From: Xanthobacteraceae bacterium
Lineage (GTDB): Bacteria; Pseudomonadota; Alphaproteobacteria; Rhizobiales; Xanthobacteraceae
Reading direction: 5' to 3'
Assembly (NCBI GenBank): GCA_030037185.1
Contig: JASHRR010000888.1
Location: forward strand, 1-6,810
Length of the DNA: 6,810 nucleotides
The position numbers were made by a program, and so were the translations under genes. Every line of letters begins with the position of its first letter. Position 1 is the first letter of the stretch. Under the pieces are notes generated by a model. The model saw only the letters and a list, made by a program, of their open reading frames with translations. It was not told the DNA's origin and did not search any database. Shown here piece by piece: positions 5,774 to 6,810 of this stretch.

Positions 5774-6810
5774 CTATTGGCCAGCCTTGCGTTGCGTCGC
5801 CATCATTGGTGCAGGCGCCTTCACCTGGGTCACGAGATTGTTGTTCCACTTCCCATCGACCTTGATCTGCGCGAAGGCGCCAAGCTCGAGCGCTTCGGTC
5901 ATGTTGTGGTTGACGTACGAGCAGATGCCAGGCTCAAGAAAACGATAGAGCACCGCAGTCGCGGAGCCGCCGCGCACGAGCCACGTCTCGCCATCGGTCT
6001 GCGGAGGGTTCGGGAACTTGCCAGTCTCCCAGACGTAATCGCCGTGGCCGCCGACGATATGGATTCGCGAATCACGATCGGCCTGAAAATGTATGAACAG
6101 CACGTTCTCGCCAACATTGACGAAGTGTGCGTTCTTGCCGGTCAGCGCGTTGACGCGGCCATTGAATACGACGTGTCTGGGGATTAGCTGGCGCACGGTA
6201 TCGAGGGTGTCGGCAAACGCATCGCATGCGATGCGTACGTCTTGAACCTGCCCTTCGCATCGCGCGTCACGTACATGTCTTGCTTGCCGATGTAAGAGGC
6301 CGGATCGTAAAGGAGCGGCTTGCCCTTACCGTCCTTCAGGCCGTCACGCGAGAGACGACGCCGCTCGGAAGCGGCGTGCCAGGGGATCATCGGCCCGCCC
6401 GGGATGCAGTGATAGATGAATACGCCGGGGCGGGTCACCTTCCACCGAATTACCGCCTCCTCGCCGGGACTGATCAGCGTCAGATCGCCGCCACCCTGAG
6501 CGCCGGTGGCCGCGTGAAGTCGATAGTGTGAGGCATCGTGTTGCTGGCGAGGCTGGCGAGCGTGACCTCGAGGTAATGGCTGACAATCGCGGGGGCTGAG
6601 ATCGTCCCATTGAAAGTCATCGCCTGCGGCGTGGTCCCATCGTCGTCGATGACCATCTGCTTCTTTTCGGCGATGGCCGCACCTCGTAGGTTTTCGGGCC
6701 GCCAGTCGCCACGCTTGACGATCGACATTGCGCGTATCCGGATCACGACCGAGGGCCGGCAAGCGCTCGGATGAATCCTGCGAATACGTCGCCGCCCCTT
6801 GCCGCTGTCG
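5774..6810 (-). pseudogene. nirK: Copper nitrite reductase remnant (nirK pseudogene), 5' end beyond the window
   Basis: NirK reduces nitrite to nitric oxide in the periplasm, using two cupredoxin domains per subunit of a trimer. Family segments appear in order but in several frames: GPKTYEV near 6680-6710, then KKQMVIDDDGTT and MPHTIDF, then ATGAQGGGDLTLISPGEE, FIYHCIPGGPMIPWH and GLKDGKGKPLLYD, and finally LIPRHVVFNGRVNALTG, IVGGHGDYVWETGKF and YVNHNMTEALELGA up to the stop at 5774-5776. Frame changes lie near 6676, 6516 and 6225. In-frame losses occur near 6575 (between SH and YLEV) and 6349-6367. In the Alcaligenes/Achromobacter numbering, the shift at 6516 falls in the codon for the type 2 ligand His100, and the loss at 6349-6367 removes the type 1 ligand Met150. 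Matches to His135, Cys136, His145, His255 and His306 remain. No single frame can make the enzyme. The family call is very secure. Confidence 0.9.

Overview
The window looks like chromosomal or plasmid accessory DNA of an alphaproteobacterium, most probably a member of the Rhizobiales (Bradyrhizobium- or Mesorhizobium-like). The basis is the moderately high G+C by eye, strong purine-rich ribosome binding sites, an AraC-type regulator, DUF899 and VOC proteins common in that order, and a remnant of a class I copper nitrite reductase resembling rhizobial NirK. The genus is inference; no rRNA or other marker gene is present.

Left part (1-3266): an AraC-type regulator runs leftward off the window edge. 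It faces a rightward series of a multi-pass membrane protein (TTG start at 833, preceded by a possible 29-codon leader ORF that overlaps it), a DUF3237-like small beta-barrel protein, a DUF899 thioredoxin-like protein with a C-x-x-C motif, and a 94-residue small membrane protein. These four reading frames appear intact. They are separated by gaps of 90-160 nt, so they may be a loose operon or separately initiated genes. The AraC-type protein is the obvious candidate regulator of the divergent genes.

Middle part (3267-4685): this is genetic debris. A frameshifted, N-terminally truncated VOC (glyoxalase-like) gene on the minus strand abuts a frameshifted DUF1697 remnant on the plus strand. About 880 bases follow with no gene I can recognise, then tandem hairpins.

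Right part (4686-6810): an apparently full-length exported metallo-beta-lactamase-fold hydrolase reads leftward and ends in a likely intrinsic terminator. It keeps the H-x-H-x-D-H motif but has Arg where the conserved PGHG histidine should be. Upstream of it on the same strand is a nirK (copper nitrite reductase) pseudogene with at least three frameshifts and two in-frame losses. Two of these lesions hit copper-ligand positions.

I see no new multi-gene defence, mobile or biosynthetic system. The most informative signals are the decayed nirK, the altered metal-site residue in its downstream neighbour, the leader ORF at the membrane gene, and the junction between two truncated genes near 3540. 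Several lesions are single-base indels, so sequencing error has to be excluded before reading the tract as natural decay.
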